A stretch of DNA of 5,918 nt from NCBI GenBank assembly GCA_003509545.1, contig DOLC01000084.1, positions 585-6,502 of the forward strand, written 5' to 3'. The notes under the pieces were generated by a model, which saw nothing but the letters and a program-made list of their open reading frames with translations, was not told the DNA's origin and ran no database searches. Every line of letters begins with the position of its first letter. Position 1 is the stretch's first letter. The DNA is from Peptococcaceae bacterium. Its GTDB lineage: Bacteria; Bacillota; DSM-521; Neomoorellales; Neomoorellaceae. Position numbers and translations under genes: made by a program. This document shows positions 4,639-5,918 of this stretch, piece by piece.

Positions 4639-5602
4639 TTTCCTCACCTCCTCCGGCGGTATCCTCCTCCCGGGCGGCCATAAGGGCCTTTAAGGCCACT
4701 TCCAGCATATCGTCGTCGGGCTCCCGGGTGGTAAGCCGCTGCAACCACAGGCCCGGGGCCACCGCTACCCGCACCAGGAGGGAATCTATATGGCGGCTGG
4801 AAAATTTCATAATTTCGTAGGCCACCCCGGCCACCACGGGCAGCAGCACCAGCCTGGAGGCCAGCCGCCACAGCAGGCCCCCCTCCCCCAAAAAGGAGAA
4901 AAACACCACGGTTAGAACCAGGACCAGGAGGAGAAAACTGGTGCCACAGCGGGGATGGAGGGTGGAATAGGGACGCACCTTCTCCACCTTTAGGTCTTCG
5001 CCTGCCTCCAGGGCGTTGATGACTTTATGCTCGGCTCCGTGGTATTGAAATACCCTCTGAATCTCCCTTACCCGGGAAATGGCCCAAACATACGCCAAGA
5101 AGAGGGCCAGCCGCAAACCCCCTTCCAAAAGGTTCTGCCCGTAAAAGGGCAGCATTTTCCGGGAAAGCACGGCCAGAGCCGCCGGCAACAAGACGAAAAG
5201 GGCCACAGCCACCACCAGGGCCAGGCCCACGGTGAGGACGAGGTCCCGGGTGGTGAGCTCCTCCCCTTCTTCTTCCAGGGCCCAGTTGGCCGAAAGACTG
5301 AGGTAACGGATCCCCAGCACCAGGGATTCGATGAGGGCTACGATCCCCCGAAAAAAGGGCCATCTTAAAACCGGGTGGTGTGCCGCCCAGGAAGTAAAGG
5401 CCTGGGACTCCACCAGGATGTCCCCTGCCGGACGCCGGACGGCCACCGCCAGCCGGCGGGGGCCCCGCATCATGACGCCTTCGATAACGGCCTGGCCGCC
5501 GTACTGGAATTCCGGCCTGCTCCATAGGAAAAAGCAGAGCCTGGGGCTCCGCCTTCCTCCTTTACCGGCCGTATTTCTTCCTGAAGCGTTCGATCCGGCC
5601 AC
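4601..5602 (-). CDS. DUF1385 family membrane protein (YqhQ-like); N-terminus uncertain
   Basis: This belongs to DUF1385, integral membrane proteins of unknown function related to B. subtilis YqhQ. Numbered from the GTG at 5602 (333 residues), it has the N-terminal hallmark FQYGGQAVIEGVMMRGP (32-48), an amphipathic stretch FFRGIVALIESLVLG (83-97), membrane segments at about 121-146, 160-176, 220-238 and 249-267, and the conserved FQYHGAEHKVINALEAGE (185-202) and STLHPRCGTSF (213-223). Homology begins only near residue 31 (position 5512). The open frame upstream overlaps rpmE by 41 nt and runs through a terminator-like hairpin. No in-frame ATG, GTG, TTG or CTG lies between 5602 and the ATG at 5473, which would cut off the hallmark motif. 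An ATG at 5525 would suit the family but is out of frame by one base, so a frameshift or sequence error is possible. The 3' end overlaps prfA. In B. subtilis tdk occupies this place. Confidence 0.88.
   Translation of the reverse strand: MAGSNASGRNTAGKGGRRSPRLCFFLWSRPEFQYGGQAVIEGVMMRGPRRLAVAVRRPAGDILVESQAFTSWAAHHPVLRWPFFRGIVALIESLVLGIRYLSLSANWALEEEGEELTTRDLVLTVGLALVVAVALFVLLPAALAVLSRKMLPFYGQNLLEGGLRLALFLAYVWAISRVREIQRVFQYHGAEHKVINALEAGEDLKVEKVRPYSTLHPRCGTSFLLLVLVLTVVFFSFLGEGGLLWRLASRLVLLPVVAGVAYEIMKFSSRHIDSLLVRVAVAPGLWLQRLTTREPDDDMLEVALKALMAAREEDTAGGGEESAGEAAGAGRQV
4645..4652 (-). promoter_or_regulatory. Ribosome binding site deciding the prfA start
   Basis: AGGAGGTG, nearly a perfect anti-Shine-Dalgarno match, lies inside the 3' coding end of the DUF1385 gene and 6 nt before the GTG at 4638. 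The earlier in-frame GTG (4647-4645) is part of this sequence and cannot use it. Confidence 0.75.
5529..5552 (-). terminator. Intrinsic terminator-like hairpin between rpmE and the DUF1385 gene
   Basis: In minus-strand RNA, GCGGAGCC (5552-5545) pairs over eight positions with GGCTCTGC (5541-5534), one of them G-U, around a 3-nt CCA loop. Five Ts (5533-5529) follow at once, the layout of a short intrinsic terminator. It starts 9 nt after the rpmE stop. Since the genes downstream are on the same strand with no obvious strong promoter seen, partial readthrough that keeps L31 expression above that of the rest of the operon is a reasonable inference. Confidence 0.65.
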
Positions 5603-5762
5603 CGCGTTCCACCACCCGCTGCCGCGTCCCCGTATAGAAGGGGTGGCAGTTTGAGCAAACCTCTACCCGGATCTCCTTCTTGGTGGAGCGGGTCTCGATT
5701 ACGTTGCCGCAAGCGCAGACAATGCGCGCCTTGTCGTAGGGAGGATGAATGTCGGGTTTCAC
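5562..5762 (-). CDS. rpmE: 50S ribosomal protein L31, zinc-binding (C+) type
   Basis: L31 is a small protein of the large subunit that contributes to the bridge between the two ribosomal subunits. The 66-residue sequence has the complete CxC...CxxC zinc-binding set of the C+ form: Cys16, Cys18, Cys36 and Cys39. SNCHPFYTG (37-45) and the basic tail RIERFRKKYGR are typical of the family, as is the length. The start is GTG at 5762, with CGGAGGTG 7 nt upstream and an extended -10 promoter about 40 nt upstream, so it is probably the first gene of its transcript. A hairpin with a T run follows its stop. The C+ form depends on zinc; many bacteria keep a cysteine-free copy elsewhere for zinc shortage, which cannot be judged from this window. 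Confidence 0.97.
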   Translation of the reverse strand: MKPDIHPPYDKARIVCACGNVIETRSTKKEIRVEVCSNCHPFYTGTRQRVVERGGRIERFRKKYGR

Positions 5763-5769
5763 TGGATTT

Positions 5770-5777
5770 CACCTCCG
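5770..5777 (-). promoter_or_regulatory. Strong ribosome binding site of rpmE
   Basis: CGGAGGTG lies 7 nt before the GTG start at 5762, supporting that non-ATG start. No in-frame ATG is nearby. Confidence 0.75.
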
Positions 5778-5800
5778 GGGTACGGAATCAAAGCTATTTT

Positions 5801-5829
5801 AGTATAGCACAGATGCCATACCCCTGCAA
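5801..5829 (-). promoter_or_regulatory. Probable sigma-A promoter of rpmE and the operon
   Basis: On the minus strand TGCTATACT is a good extended -10 (TATACT at 5806-5801, five of six matches to TATAAT, with TG one base before it). At the ideal 17-bp spacing lies TTGCAG (5829-5824), which keeps only the TTG of the -35 consensus. An extended -10 can compensate for a weak -35. Transcription would start near 5794, giving a leader of about 30 nt. Confidence 0.6.
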
Positions 5830-5854
5830 AGAGTTCACCGACCGGCGCGCCCCC

Positions 5855-5914
5855 AGTTTTGATTCTGGCCTGCTTTGGCTTACGCTCGCTCCGCAAACCC
5901 TCGCGGGCCAAACT
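5855..5914. repeat. Imperfect long inverted repeat upstream of the rpmE promoter
   Basis: On the plus strand AGTTT (5855-5859) can pair with AAACT (5910-5914), GGCCTGC (5867-5873) with GCGGGCC (5903-5909, one G-U), and TTTG (5874-5877) with CAAA (5894-5897), leaving bulges and a GC-rich centre (CTTACGCTCGCTCC). No T tract follows within the window. It could be the terminator region of the upstream gene, or a dispersed palindromic repeat. The right edge of the window prevents seeing whether it extends further. Confidence 0.4.
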
Positions 5915-5918
5915 AGCG

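Noticed and set aside
5025..5525. Minus-strand frame of 166 codons beginning at ATG 5525
   Set aside because: Its codons overlap the DUF1385 gene in another frame and the product is a low-complexity Gly/Pro/Arg sequence. Only its first few codons may matter, as the true start of DUF1385 if a frameshift exists.
5470..5772. Minus-strand frame of 100 codons covering rpmE
   Set aside because: It overlaps the certain L31 gene in a different frame, and its start lies across the rpmE ribosome binding site region.

Overview
The window reads as a compact housekeeping operon, entirely on the minus strand, from a fairly GC-rich member of the Firmicutes. A Moorella-like or other thermophilic clostridial lineage is my best guess. 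The basis is the ywlC-mntP-ywlE-rpiB gene order familiar from Bacillus subtilis (ywlC-ywlD-ywlE-ywlF), strong purine-rich ribosome binding sites, frequent GTG and TTG starts, and protein sequences closest in my memory to Bacillus and Clostridia orthologues. The genus is inferred and was not tested by any search.

In transcription order (right to left): 5763-5918 holds an imperfect inverted repeat and a sigma-A-like promoter with an extended -10 box. Next come rpmE (ribosomal protein L31, zinc-binding form), a short intrinsic terminator, a DUF1385 membrane protein, prfA (release factor 1), prmC (the glutamine methyltransferase that modifies release factors), a Sua5/YwlC-type threonylcarbamoyl-AMP synthase, mntP (manganese exporter), and a YwlE-type low-molecular-weight phosphatase. 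After a 277-bp AT-rich intergenic region with hairpins and short repeats comes the first third of rpiB (ribose-5-phosphate isomerase B), cut by the left edge of the window. From the DUF1385 gene to ywlE, neighbouring genes are about 40 bp apart or less, or overlap, so they probably form one transcript. rpiB probably has its own promoter.

The functional theme is translation. L31 is part of the ribosome, RF1 terminates translation, PrmC methylates the GGQ glutamine of RF1, and YwlC makes the precursor for t6A on ANN-decoding tRNAs. MntP, YwlE and RpiB are metal homeostasis, protein dephosphorylation and pentose-phosphate functions that travel with this cluster in Firmicutes.

I found no new defence, mobile or biosynthetic system. 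The points most worth a second look are: (1) the DUF1385 gene has no credible in-frame start, and one extra base next to an out-of-frame ATG would explain this; (2) a terminator hairpin sits exactly there; (3) a short GC-rich repeat of about 33 bp occurs in the ywlE-rpiB spacer and again as the last codons and stop of prmC; (4) the rpiB leader carries a Spo0A-box-like sequence at about the -35 position.
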